From JAUSFM01 sp964343705 (GTDB lineage: Archaea; Nanobdellota; Nanobdellia; Woesearchaeales; UBA12501): a stretch of DNA of 64,000 bases. Positions 44,235 through 52,518 of the stretch are shown here, piece by piece. Both the position numbers and the translations under genes were made by a program. The stretch lies in the NCBI GenBank assembly GCA_964343705.1, contig CAYFJX010000001.1, positions 62,001 to 126,000 of the forward strand, read 5' to 3'. Within the stretch, counting starts at the first letter, position 1. Each line of letters starts with the position of its first letter. The notes beneath the pieces were generated by a model, which saw nothing but the letters and a program-made list of their open reading frames with translations, ran no database searches and was not told the origin of the DNA.

Positions 44235-44792
44235 ATGGATGATCTACTAGATAAAATATCCAAGAAAGTTGCTCAGGAACATAAAGATCTTGATAAGAAA
44301 GCAAAAGGATTACTTCACATACTTGTATGCGGAAGCTATGATGGGATGGATATTGAGATTATTGAAAAATTTAGAGATATGCAACGAAAGAAACAGATAT
44401 CAGGTGTTTTTCTTATGAAAGACATCCAACTTCGTGTTGGTGAAAGTGAGATAGAACCACCCCTTCATGAAAAGCTACATCATATCTGGACAATAATGAA
44501 ACAAGGAGATAATATTCCAATCATCGTATTATTTGCAGGCCAAAGTGCTTCGCATAGTCAAGGACTTAATGCTGAAATACAAACAATATCACATGATCCA
44601 GAGAAAATAAAATGTGCATATCTTTTCAAAACAGAGGATGTGCAATTAGTTTCTCATGAAAAGTGTTTTACTCATGTGAATGTTGTAACAGATGAAAGAG
44701 AATTTATTCAGCAAGCAGATGAGATTGTCCAAGCCCATTTAAATCAAGCAAAGATGTTTTATCAAGATGAGGGGAAGAGAAAAAATGAATAA
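44235..44792 (+). CDS. Unknown protein with Rossmann-like start (possibly SLOG/TIR-like)
   Basis: 185 aa, no membrane segment. After a charged N-terminal helix comes GLLHILVCGSYDGMDIEIIE, which has the strand-Gly-helix look of a Rossmannoid nucleotide-binding protein; later IPIIVLFAGQSASHSQGLNAEI is a second strand-loop-helix with Gly and Ser. This resembles SLOG/TIR-like sensors in a general way only, and no active-site Glu is certain. GTGAT is close to the ATG, and TATTTTTAAAC lies about 35 nt upstream. The winged-helix gene follows 44 nt later, so they may be one unit. Confidence 0.55.
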   Translation: MDDLLDKISKKVAQEHKDLDKKAKGLLHILVCGSYDGMDIEIIEKFRDMQRKKQISGVFLMKDIQLRVGESEIEPPLHEKLHHIWTIMKQGDNIPIIVLFAGQSASHSQGLNAEIQTISHDPEKIKCAYLFKTEDVQLVSHEKCFTHVNVVTDEREFIQQADEIVQAHLNQAKMFYQDEGKRKNE

Positions 44793-44836
44793 TTATTTAA
44801 AAAGTAAACACCTAAAAGAAAAAAAGAGGTGCTCAC

Positions 44837-45214
44837 ATGTCTGAGGATTTTAACATAATCACAAAAGCTAGACGATTTTCAGAAGTAGTTGAAAATCCGA
44901 AAGCCATCTCTGTGTTTCTCTCTATAGCAATTAATAAGGTACGAAATTACGAACAATTATATGAAGATACTGGCTTAGAACTAGCAGAATTAGCACCCTT
45001 GGTTAAACGTTTACAAGAGGGAGGTTTTATAAAACCTAACCCAAATCCTTTATCAAATAAATTCAAGCTTGCATTTACAGGCCAACTTTTTGCTGAACAG
45101 CTTAAAATTGATTATCCTGAGATAAAAGAATTATTAGGGGAACAAAGTTTAATCACTCCAATTAAAATAAAAAGCAAAGTCCAAGATTCTAATCTAAGTT
45201 CCTTCCTGCCATGA
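44837..45214 (+). CDS. Winged helix-turn-helix protein
   Basis: 125 aa. It has the order helix (KARRFSEVVENPKAISVFLS), then NYEQLYEDTGLELAELAPLVKRLQEGGFIKPN: a classic wHTH with the 'Ly..tgl...el...l..L...Gli' pattern, followed by a wing (NPLSNKFKLAFTG). Likely DNA-binding regulator, possibly of the preceding 185-aa gene. The last 21 nt overlap the end of the convergent ahcY gene. No ligand domain recognised. Confidence 0.65.
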   Translation: MSEDFNIITKARRFSEVVENPKAISVFLSIAINKVRNYEQLYEDTGLELAELAPLVKRLQEGGFIKPNPNPLSNKFKLAFTGQLFAEQLKIDYPEIKELLGEQSLITPIKIKSKVQDSNLSSFLP

Positions 45215-46468
45215 CTCAGAATACTTTTTCTGTTCTTCTGTCATAGAATCAAACTTTATGCCCATTGCTTCTAATTGTAATCTTGCTATTTTATCATCTA
45301 TTTCTCTTGGTAACTCATGCACTCCTGGTTTAAAATTACCTTTGTTTTTGACGAGGTGTTCACATGCAAGCGCTTGATTACAAAAAGACATTGCCATGAT
45401 TGCTGAAGGATGACCCTCCGCAGCAGAGAGGTTCACCAACCTTGCCTGCCCTAGTATAAAAATCTTCCTTCCATTGTCTAAGGTATATTCATCCATAAAA
45501 GGTCTTATATTCCTTTCTGTGGCTATCTTCTTCAAACCATCTAAATTAATTTCAGCATCAAAATGACCGGAATTAGCAAGCATTGCACCATTTTTCATAG
45601 ATTTCATGTGTTCAATATCTATAACATTTTTATTTCCTGTTATTGTCACAAAAATATCACCAAGCTTTGCTGCTTCTGCTATTGGCATCACACTATAACC
45701 ATCCATCACAGCTTGTAGAGCCCTAAATGCATCAACTTCAGTCACAATTACTTTAGCATCCATACCCTGTGCTCTCTTGGCCAAACCTTTTCCACAAGGC
45801 CCATAACCACATATAACAAAGTTTTTTGCTGCTAATAAGACGTTTGTTGCCCGTAAAATCCCATCAATAGTACTTTGACCAGTCCCTTTGATATTATCCA
45901 TTAATCTCTTAGTATTTGACTCATTTACTGCTATCACAGGATATTTCAAAGCCCCATCCTTAACCATCGCTTTAAGCCTCACTATTCCTGTACTTGTCTC
46001 CTCAGCACCACCAATAAGGCTTGGAATAAGCTCAGGGTGTTTTTTGTGAATTTCACTGACAAGGTCGCAGCCATCATCAATGGTGATGTGTGGTTTTTGT
46101 TCAATAACTTTAGTAATATACTTGTAATAATCTTCATCACTCTCGCCTTTGTAGCCATACACACAAATGCTGCCATCTTTTCCTTCTTCTGCAAGTGCAG
46201 CAGCAACATCATCTTGTGTGCTAAGTGGATTGCATCCTGTGATTACAACCTTTGCACCACCAGCAACAAGTGTGCGAACAAGAATACCTGTTTCTTTAGT
46301 AATATGAAGAGCTAATGCAATGGTAATGCCTTGAAGTGGTTTCTCGCTTGCAAAGCGCTCTTTGATTTTCATCAACGCGCCCATTTCTGCTTCTGCCCAT
46401 TCAAGATTCTTTTTTCCTTGTTCTGCAAGGCTCATATCTTTGACTTCGTATGTGTCTCCTGTATCCAT
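45194..46468 (-). CDS. ahcY: S-adenosylhomocysteine hydrolase
   Basis: 424 aa, near full length. Splits S-adenosylhomocysteine to adenosine and homocysteine to keep methyltransferases active. Visible hallmarks are the N-terminal substrate region (LQGITIALALHITKETG), the adenine/Asp segment TIDDGCD, NESNTKRLMDN, GTGQSTIDGILRAT, the NAD-binding VICGYGPCGKGLAKRA, VTEVDAFRALQA, NSGHFDAEI and the C-terminal EGHPSAIMAMSF. TTTAAA at 46495-46500 lies about 27 nt upstream of the ATG, so probably leaderless. It serves the methyltransferases of the glycan locus among others. Confidence 0.9.
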   Translation of the reverse strand: MDTGDTYEVKDMSLAEQGKKNLEWAEAEMGALMKIKERFASEKPLQGITIALALHITKETGILVRTLVAGGAKVVITGCNPLSTQDDVAAALAEEGKDGSICVYGYKGESDEDYYKYITKVIEQKPHITIDDGCDLVSEIHKKHPELIPSLIGGAEETSTGIVRLKAMVKDGALKYPVIAVNESNTKRLMDNIKGTGQSTIDGILRATNVLLAAKNFVICGYGPCGKGLAKRAQGMDAKVIVTEVDAFRALQAVMDGYSVMPIAEAAKLGDIFVTITGNKNVIDIEHMKSMKNGAMLANSGHFDAEINLDGLKKIATERNIRPFMDEYTLDNGRKIFILGQARLVNLSAAEGHPSAIMAMSFCNQALACEHLVKNKGNFKPGVHELPREIDDKIARLQLEAMGIKFDSMTEEQKKYSESWQEGT

Positions 46469-46591
46469 TGTACTGCTCCCTGCTGAGGTGCTGGTTTAAA
46501 TGTTTTGTGATTGTAGAGAGTAATAAGTATAAGCAGAGGTAATGAATAAAGTAATCTGACTTTTGGTGGTAAACTTGGTGCAACAAAGTCG

Positions 46592-46697
46592 TCAAAATCA
46601 AAGAATATTTTCAACTGCACAGATGGTGCAGCAAAGCTGTTTAATCCGAGCCGGAACCTGGCTCGGTTGGAACTGTGCAATGTTAAATATGGTTTGA
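46592..46697 (+). ncRNA. Structured repeat element, copy 3
   Basis: TGCACAG at 46616-46622 pairs with CTGTGCA at 46673-46679. Hairpin 1 is CAGC/GCTG at 46629-46639. Hairpin 2 is CCGAGCC at 46646-46652 with GGCTCGG at 46660-46666. Arms TCAAAATCA (46592) and TGGTTTGA (46690) are partly complementary. The conserved tail AAACAGCCCAGGCTGAAACT of other copies appears only at about 46788-46807, after an insertion of roughly 95 nt that carries GTCTTTTGT/ACAAAAGAC, another perfect hairpin, and a GTGGGC/GCCCAC stem. Confidence 0.75.
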
Positions 46698-46860
46698 TGT
46701 ACTTAGGAAAAAACGTCTCAGGTGGGCTCCGATTGAAATGAGGGGCCCGCCCACATTTTGTGTCTTTTGTGTAACAAAAGACTTTTGAAACAGCCCAGGC
46801 TGAAACTAACTTTGCTCAAGATATGTTGACTGATCCCAAAACAGTTCCCGAACAACAACC

Positions 46861-46870
46861 TTTATAAATA
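46861..46870 (+). promoter_or_regulatory. TATA box of the HPP-family gene
   Basis: TTTATAAATA lies 25-34 nt before the ATG at 46895, a leaderless arrangement. The element copy 3 is upstream of it. Confidence 0.6.
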
Positions 46871-46894
46871 TCATTTACTCAGTCAAATAACCAT

Positions 46895-47422
46895 ATGAAA
46901 ACAAAAAAGAGGGGAGTTAGAAAGGTTCTTGTTCACAGCATCATAGCGGGGTTGTCAGTTGCACTGCTTGCACTCTTCTTAACCAAGTCATTAAGCCAAG
47001 GTGGGCTTATCTTGTTTGCCAGTGTTGCAGCGACCGCTGGAGTCATGTGCCATTTTCCAAAATCAAAAAGCAACAGCCTGCGTAGTGTTATATTAAGCTA
47101 TGCTTGTGCAATTATCATAAGCATCCTTATCTGGCAAGGTATTCAAATGTATAATACTTCATTGGTGCTAGCTTCATTCCTTGCAGTGTTCAGTGTTTCA
47201 GTTATGTTCTACATATTTGATATTTTTCACCCTCCTGCAATTAGTGCAGTAATGGGATTCTTGTTGTATAATGACCAACAACTGCATCATTTGTTAGTCT
47301 TGTTTGTTTCGCTTATTGGCTTGCTCATTATTCTGAAATTATTATGGTATATCTATGCAGAGGAACTTCAAATAGAACATTTTGTTAAAGAGTTTACTCA
47401 AAAACATTATGGTAGAAAATAA
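46895..47422 (+). CDS. HPP-family integral membrane protein
   Basis: 175 aa with five membrane helices. DIFHPPAISAVMGFLLY carries the HPP motif of the family (H-P-P-A-x-A), placed between helices three and four as usual. Members are linked to transport of nitrite or other small ions, but the substrate here is unknown. The C-terminus is cytosolic and charged. Likely leaderless. Confidence 0.75.
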   Translation: MKTKKRGVRKVLVHSIIAGLSVALLALFLTKSLSQGGLILFASVAATAGVMCHFPKSKSNSLRSVILSYACAIIISILIWQGIQMYNTSLVLASFLAVFSVSVMFYIFDIFHPPAISAVMGFLLYNDQQLHHLLVLFVSLIGLLIILKLLWYIYAEELQIEHFVKEFTQKHYGRK

Positions 47423-47427
47423 ACTAA

Positions 47428-48891
47428 TTATTCTTTTTTAGTTTCTTCTTTAGGTTTTTCCTTTTTCTCTTTTTTCTTATCCATACCTTTAAGGATAAAG
47501 TTAAGGATTGGTGGTGGAATAAGAGTTGTCAGAATCACCATAATAATGATTATAGAAAACACAGGTGGTGGAATAACACCAAGTGATTTTCCAATGCTTG
47601 CAAAGATAAGGCCTACTTCTCCTCGTGGAACCATTCCCCATCCAACAAGCCACTTATTACAGCTTCCTGCACACACTCCTGCTAGGAGCTTAGCAATAAT
47701 TGCAACAAGTGTGATTGCAAGCCCTGCCATTACTAAACGTGGGTCTGCAAGGGTTCGTAGGTCAACTGCAAATCCTGTAAATACAAAGAAAATAGGTACA
47801 AGGAATAATGCAATTGGTTCAATAAGATCTTCAATGTGACGGTCAGAATGCCGTCGCAACAGAGCCATGAAATTCTTTTCAGTTTTACCATTGTGGTGTT
47901 TTTCCATGTGTTGTTTGATATCTTCAACAATTTTGACGTCTTTAAAGTATCGGAAATGAACTGGTTTAAGGATGATCCCTGCTGCAAACGCTCCAATAAT
48001 TGGTGCAAGTCCAATAACTCCTGCAAGGTACGCAAAGATTAGAGCAAAACAGATTGCCAAACTAAATTTCATACCAACCCCAGCGTGAATTTTTGCCATT
48101 CCCCTACTAAGGTAAGGTGCAAGAAGTTGACCAAGGACAAGCGCTCCTACTAAGAAGATAATTGCCTTTGCAAGAATCCAAGATACCATACCAACACTTG
48201 CAGCGCCAAGAGTAACAATTGCTGAAACCACTGCAAGAATTACTAAGCCAAGAACATCGTCAATAACAGCTGCACCAAGTACAATTTGAGCTTCTTTAAT
48301 ATTAAGTTTGCCAAGGTCTTTGAAAACACGTGCTGTTATACCCACTGAGGTTGCAGTGAGTGTTGCACCTAGGAACATGTAGCCGTTAGGTGAAAGTCCT
48401 TGGATAAGCCATGGACCAAACCAGTAGGTCCCAAAGACAAAAGGTAAGACCACACCAAGGACTGCAACAAGTGCTGCACGAAGCCCCACTTGTTTAAGTT
48501 CAGCAAGATGAGTTTCAAGACCAATTTGAAATAAGAGAATAACAACACCAAGTTCTGCAAGGAAGGTAATAATAAGATCTGTTTTAATAGGTTCAAGCCA
48601 GTGAATACCCAATATACTTAGATTACCGAGTGCAACACCAACAAGGAGCTCACCAAGAACTGCTGGTTGCCCCCATTTTTCTACAAGACTCGAGAGTTTT
48701 GCAGCAACAATAATAATTGCAATCCAAAGAAAAGTAATAGATGCATGATGCCCTGCGTCAGCAGCTTCAGAACCATGTTCAGTGACTGCCTGTACAATAT
48801 TCATTATGAATAAGAAACACAGTGCAAGGAGCAGTGTAAAACGTGCTTTTTTCCAATTTTTTTGCATCCCCCCCTTTGCAAAACTCTTCAT
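47428..48891 (-). CDS. Kef/CPA2-type cation:proton antiporter
   Basis: 487 aa with twelve or thirteen membrane helices. VLGELLVGVALGNL, VVILLFQIGLETHLAEL and GATLTATSVGITARVFKDLGKL are strong matches to Na+/H+ exchanger motifs of the CPA2 family. VLGAAVIDDVLGLVILAV holds the DD proton/ion site. The C-terminus is short (about 25 charged residues) with no RCK/TrkA domain. I keep the ATG at 48891: TTTAAAT at 48916-48922 lies about 27 nt upstream and fits a leaderless mRNA, although the ATG at 48867 follows GGGGGG. Confidence 0.85.
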   Translation of the reverse strand: MKSFAKGGMQKNWKKARFTLLLALCFLFIMNIVQAVTEHGSEAADAGHHASITFLWIAIIIVAAKLSSLVEKWGQPAVLGELLVGVALGNLSILGIHWLEPIKTDLIITFLAELGVVILLFQIGLETHLAELKQVGLRAALVAVLGVVLPFVFGTYWFGPWLIQGLSPNGYMFLGATLTATSVGITARVFKDLGKLNIKEAQIVLGAAVIDDVLGLVILAVVSAIVTLGAASVGMVSWILAKAIIFLVGALVLGQLLAPYLSRGMAKIHAGVGMKFSLAICFALIFAYLAGVIGLAPIIGAFAAGIILKPVHFRYFKDVKIVEDIKQHMEKHHNGKTEKNFMALLRRHSDRHIEDLIEPIALFLVPIFFVFTGFAVDLRTLADPRLVMAGLAITLVAIIAKLLAGVCAGSCNKWLVGWGMVPRGEVGLIFASIGKSLGVIPPPVFSIIIIMVILTTLIPPPILNFILKGMDKKKEKKEKPKEETKKE

Positions 48892-49000
48892 GGGGGCTGT
48901 GCTACAAGCAGTGATTTAAATAGGTTGTGGTTTTTTACTACTAAAAGAATTATTCTGGACTGTAATTTGACTTTAAGTAAGAGTAAAAGGATCAGTATGA

Positions 49001-49108
49001 TCATCAAAATCAAAGAACATGTCAATTGCACAGATTGTACAGCAAAGCTGTTAAATCCGGCTCGGGTTCCGAGCCGGTTGAAACTGTGCAGCTGAGGGAA
49101 TATGATGA
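49001..49108 (+). ncRNA. Structured repeat element, copy 4
   Basis: TGCACAG at 49027-49033 pairs with CTGTGCA at 49084-49090. Hairpin 1 is ACAGC at 49039-49043 with GCTGT at 49047-49051. Hairpin 2 is CCGGCTCGG at 49057-49065 with CCGAGCCGG at 49069-49077, a 9-bp stem with a 3-nt loop. Flanks TCATCA and TGATGA are complementary. The downstream tail CAACCCAAGCTTAAACTAAC (49150-49169) matches that of copies 3 and 5. It fills the gap between the antiporter and the 801-aa gene; no coding frame is seen in that gap. Confidence 0.75.
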
Positions 49109-49193
49109 AAAAGCCTGGTTCTTGCCTGCCTTGTTTGCTTATGCTTTTACAACCCAAGCTTAAACTAACTCTGTTATATCATTACTTTCTTAC

Positions 49194-51599
49194 TTAAACA
49201 TACCCTTCACGAACAACAGCACACTTGTCTTGAAGACCATAGTTGAAATGTAAATCTTCAACAAGGTGCACAGTTGGCTTGTCTCTGAAACTTGGTTGTA
49301 CAACCCTAAAGAGTCCTGCATCGTTGGTTGTTGCAAGATTTGACTGGGCGTCCTTTGGTCGTGTGATATAGAACTTTCCAGTATAGCCTTCTTCCTGCAA
49401 TACACTTGCAAACTGTTCTTCAAAGTAGTCTTCCATTTCTTCAACATAGTTTTGAATACTTAATCCTTTGAGTTTAGGATTGTCTCCACGCATAATAACG
49501 TGGGGAACAACAACTTCAATACCTTGTTCATTTTTTTCTAGCACATCTGCTCTGATCCATAAACAGTTTCCTTCAAGGCTTGCGTATTCTCCTTCTTCCG
49601 GATCTTCGCTGTAACCATCTAAAATCCTAATGTTTACCATGTACGGTCGCTTTGCAATAAATCCTTGTTCACCCCTAAGATAACACGCATTCCCCATTGC
49701 GCCAGCAAACTCGTCAAGAAGTTCATTATGTCTTTCAGCCCTTCGTTCAGTTGTAGTATTGTATGATGTGAATACATGTAGGTCAAACAAGACTTTTGCT
49801 GCAAAATATTTTTCTGAATCTGTGCCATTTTCTAAAAAGTGCAATGCCATGTCAGCAAGTCCATCTTCAATAGTATCATTGGCAGGGTTTGGAATTTGCT
49901 CATTGAATCCTTGTTCATCCAGTTTCCCAATGAAATGACTCCTTGCATAGGTTTTGTCTGCTCGTGCACATTCAACAACTTTCATAAGACCCGGAATGTT
50001 TAATGCTTCCATTTCAGCAAGTTGTTCGTCAGTAAGTGCATCGAAGTATTTGGTTGCTAGTGACCCTGATTCACCAGGTGAACCGTAGGAGGTAAGAAAA
50101 TGAGAATCGTTGTCAAGCCCTTTTTCTCTCCAAAAGTTCATAATAAGATAAGGTGCGTATCGTACTTCGGGGAACTCCAGTGCTTTTTCCATGGCAGCGA
50201 GTGTTTGCGTTTGTCCGGGAAGTGTGTTAAGAATGTAATCCCACACAACATCTTTATGAAAAGCATCAAATAACTCAAGAACATATGCTTGGTCACCTAG
50301 TGCACTGTGCACATCCTCGCTTTCAAGGAATAAGTTCATGGTAGAAAGAGGCATAAGTCTCAAGATCGGTCCATTCTCATTTTTAGAACCTTCCATCTTA
50401 TAGTATTCTCGTGGATCTTTTCGTGGTTTGATTGCTTGAGTGAGTGTATGTTTGGTATCAGCGCTAGTCCTTTGAACTGCGCCCAAGTCATAATCACTTA
50501 AACCGCTTGATGCAAGTATATCATCAAGAACTGCATTGGCTCGTGCATATTCTTCACTAAGTGCAACACGCTCGCGTGTCATGAGAGGCGCGTCATTGAG
50601 TATCTTACATAACTCTTTAATTTGTTGAGCAGGAGATAGTCGCAAAACAGCAGCATCTGCTCTTATTTCTGTTTGTAGAACTTCAGGAAGTACTTCACAG
50701 TATTGTTGATATTCTTTACTAGATCGTTCAAGGAGACCTTCTTCTATTGCCTTTGTTGCAGAAGCAAGAACCCACTCTGACTGTTCAGGATCTGTGAGCA
50801 GGTCTAGGTCACGCCTATCACTAGCTGAGAAAGCCACTCTTTTTTCTAATACTTCACGCCTTGCTTCCATGAGTGGTTGAAATTGAGTTCTGCACGCTTT
50901 GATATGTAAATCAGTAATAACTTCTGGATCAAGTTCTAGTAAGGGTGCTTGCCCAACTCGCCAAGTATATGCTTCAATTGCATCTATTGCTCCACATGCT
51001 TTTGCATAGAGCCACATCGGTGCACCCCTAAAATGGTGTATCCCCTGTTTGAGACTTTCTGGTAAGTAGTTTGAAAGTGTAGGCCAGTCAAAGGATTGAA
51101 ATATGCTTAACTCTTCAGTTAATGCTGCAATTTTCCTTTTTCGCCACGGTAAAATCTGACCAAGATACAATCGCTTGCTACGTGGTCCAATCGCACAATT
51201 CAAAGCATCAATCTCATTGCGTATTGCTTTTTTTCTCTCTTCGGAGGTATCTGACCATTCAGTTGGTAGAGCCCAAGAAAGTGCATCCATTGCACCTTGA
51301 ATTTTTTGCCATTTACGCAATCGTTCACGATTACGAAAAATTGCTTCTACTAATTGTTCAGGATTTAAATCACTTGGAGGAAACACTCTTTGTTCTTGTT
51401 TATATGAAGATACAGCATAGCTACGTTCAAGTACTAGATCTTGATAGGCACGTATTATCCTTCCCTGTTCTGCAAGAAGCTGATGCCCTGTCCAACCAGT
51501 AAAATCTTTACCTAGACGTGGACTCTTTGGCAAGTCAAACACTCCTTCAAGTGTTTTTGCAAGTTCTTCAAGTGGAGGCGGCATCTTAGTCATGGTCAT
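49194..51599 (-). CDS. Large cytosolic protein of unknown function
   Basis: 801 aa, mostly helical, no membrane segments, no motif I recognise. Cys are sparse. The first half (residues 1-400) has long charged helices with Trp and Leu, as in scaffolds (RERLRKWQKIQGAMDALSW). The middle holds LRLMPLSTMNLFLESEDVHS, and the last third is mixed alpha/beta (YMVNIRILDGYSEDPEEGEY, VPHVIMRGDNPKLKG, GKFYITRPKD). The ATG at 51599 has GAGGAGG about 8-10 nt upstream and lies inside the RHH gene, a 14-nt overlap, so translational coupling is expected. Confidence 0.6.
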   Translation of the reverse strand: MTMTKMPPPLEELAKTLEGVFDLPKSPRLGKDFTGWTGHQLLAEQGRIIRAYQDLVLERSYAVSSYKQEQRVFPPSDLNPEQLVEAIFRNRERLRKWQKIQGAMDALSWALPTEWSDTSEERKKAIRNEIDALNCAIGPRSKRLYLGQILPWRKRKIAALTEELSIFQSFDWPTLSNYLPESLKQGIHHFRGAPMWLYAKACGAIDAIEAYTWRVGQAPLLELDPEVITDLHIKACRTQFQPLMEARREVLEKRVAFSASDRRDLDLLTDPEQSEWVLASATKAIEEGLLERSSKEYQQYCEVLPEVLQTEIRADAAVLRLSPAQQIKELCKILNDAPLMTRERVALSEEYARANAVLDDILASSGLSDYDLGAVQRTSADTKHTLTQAIKPRKDPREYYKMEGSKNENGPILRLMPLSTMNLFLESEDVHSALGDQAYVLELFDAFHKDVVWDYILNTLPGQTQTLAAMEKALEFPEVRYAPYLIMNFWREKGLDNDSHFLTSYGSPGESGSLATKYFDALTDEQLAEMEALNIPGLMKVVECARADKTYARSHFIGKLDEQGFNEQIPNPANDTIEDGLADMALHFLENGTDSEKYFAAKVLFDLHVFTSYNTTTERRAERHNELLDEFAGAMGNACYLRGEQGFIAKRPYMVNIRILDGYSEDPEEGEYASLEGNCLWIRADVLEKNEQGIEVVVPHVIMRGDNPKLKGLSIQNYVEEMEDYFEEQFASVLQEEGYTGKFYITRPKDAQSNLATTNDAGLFRVVQPSFRDKPTVHLVEDLHFNYGLQDKCAVVREGYV

Positions 51600-51759
51600 C
51601 CTCCTCTGTTTCCAAGAAATGATTCACTGCATATTCAATAAGATGACTCTTGTTACGAAATAAGCCTTTGCCTTTATGACGCTGTAGTTTTGCTTGTACT
51701 CGCTCTAGAGTATCTGGACGTATAGAAATTGAAATCTTCTGTTTTTTACCATGGATCAT
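51586..51759 (-). CDS. Ribbon-helix-helix DNA-binding protein
   Basis: 57 aa from the ATG at 51759. The translation MIHGKKQKISISIRPDTLER, then GLFRNKSHLIEYAVNHFLE, is a CopG/Arc-type ribbon-helix-helix: a beta strand KISISI, then helix A, then a helix beginning after the NKS turn with IEYAVNHFLE. Such small proteins are transcription repressors and often antitoxin parts. It overlaps the 801-aa gene by 14 nt and very likely controls that operon. The first ORF in its unit. Confidence 0.65.
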   Translation of the reverse strand: MIHGKKQKISISIRPDTLERVQAKLQRHKGKGLFRNKSHLIEYAVNHFLETEEDDHD

Positions 51760-51844
51760 TGTGGGTAAGTCTCCTTACAAATCCCCCTGGTATCATAAAG
51801 TAGGACAAAGTATTACTATTTAAGTCTTTCTTCTTATTTTCCGA

Positions 51845-51874
51845 AATATTTATATACATGTACGTCTAGACGTA
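51845..51874 (+). promoter_or_regulatory. VapBC promoter with palindromic operator
   Basis: AAATATTTATATA (51845-51857) is the TATA box, then the perfect palindrome TACGTCTAGACGTA at 51861-51874, just before the ATG at 51880. A repressor such as VapB bound here would block the mRNA start, the usual toxin-antitoxin autoregulation. Confidence 0.65.
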
Positions 51875-51879
51875 AGTAC

Positions 51880-52155
51880 ATGGCAGTCAAATCTCTTACA
51901 GTCACTGAAGACGCGTACAAGGCGCTGAAAAACATGAAGCACGGTAATGAGAGCTTTAGTGAGGTAATATTACGCATAGCAAAGGATAAAACTAAACTTT
52001 TGGACACGTATTTTGGTATTCTCAGAAAAAACGAGTATGAAGCAAAGGAATGGAAAGAAACAATTAAGAAAAGGAGAAAAGAAATGGATAATGACTTTAT
52101 TGAACGACAAAAAAAATTCGCAAAAATAAGAGGAGAAACACATGGCAATACTTGA
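51880..52155 (+). CDS. vapB: VapB antitoxin, DUF217 family
   Basis: 91 aa. MAVKSLTVTEDAYKALKNMK followed by ESFSEVILRI is the DUF217/COG1753 antitoxin signature seen in many archaea: an RHH-like N-terminus, then a charged helical toxin-binding tail (KNEYEAKEWKETIKKRRKEM). It neutralises VapC and represses its own promoter via the adjacent palindrome. Overlap of 14 nt with vapC couples their translation. Leaderless start. Confidence 0.85.
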   Translation: MAVKSLTVTEDAYKALKNMKHGNESFSEVILRIAKDKTKLLDTYFGILRKNEYEAKEWKETIKKRRKEMDNDFIERQKKFAKIRGETHGNT

Positions 52156-52513
52156 CTCCTCAGCCTTGATTGATTTACTCTCAGGTACTGATAAAGGTAG
52201 GCAGCTTAAAGAAAAATACCAATCACTTTCAACTACAACTACCGCCATTTGTATTAATGAAGTCTTAATTGGTCTTTCTCAGAAAGAGCGTGAAGCTACA
52301 AGAGAGTACTTGTTAAGCCTAGAAATTCTACCTTTTGATACTGCTGCAGCATTTAAAAGTCTTGAGCTGGAAAATGAGCTTTACAAAAAAGGAATACCTC
52401 TGAGTAAATTAGATTTGTTTATAGCATCAGTTTGCTTAACACATAAATTACCTCTCATTACAACTGATGAAGATTTTAAAAAAGTAAAAGGATTGTCAAT
52501 TCTAACAGTATGA
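52142..52513 (+). CDS. vapC: VapC toxin, PIN-domain ribonuclease
   Basis: 123 aa PIN domain. Likely metal ligands are D5 (AILDSSALIDLL), E40 (CINEVLIG), D91 (PLSKLDLFIAS) and D109 or D111 (ITTDEDF), spaced as in VapC. It cleaves RNA, usually tRNA or rRNA, when VapB is lost; the target is unknown here. Complete and intact. Ends 5 nt before the convergent kinase gene. Confidence 0.85.
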   Translation: MAILDSSALIDLLSGTDKGRQLKEKYQSLSTTTTAICINEVLIGLSQKEREATREYLLSLEILPFDTAAAFKSLELENELYKKGIPLSKLDLFIASVCLTHKLPLITTDEDFKKVKGLSILTV

Positions 52514-52518
52514 TCATC

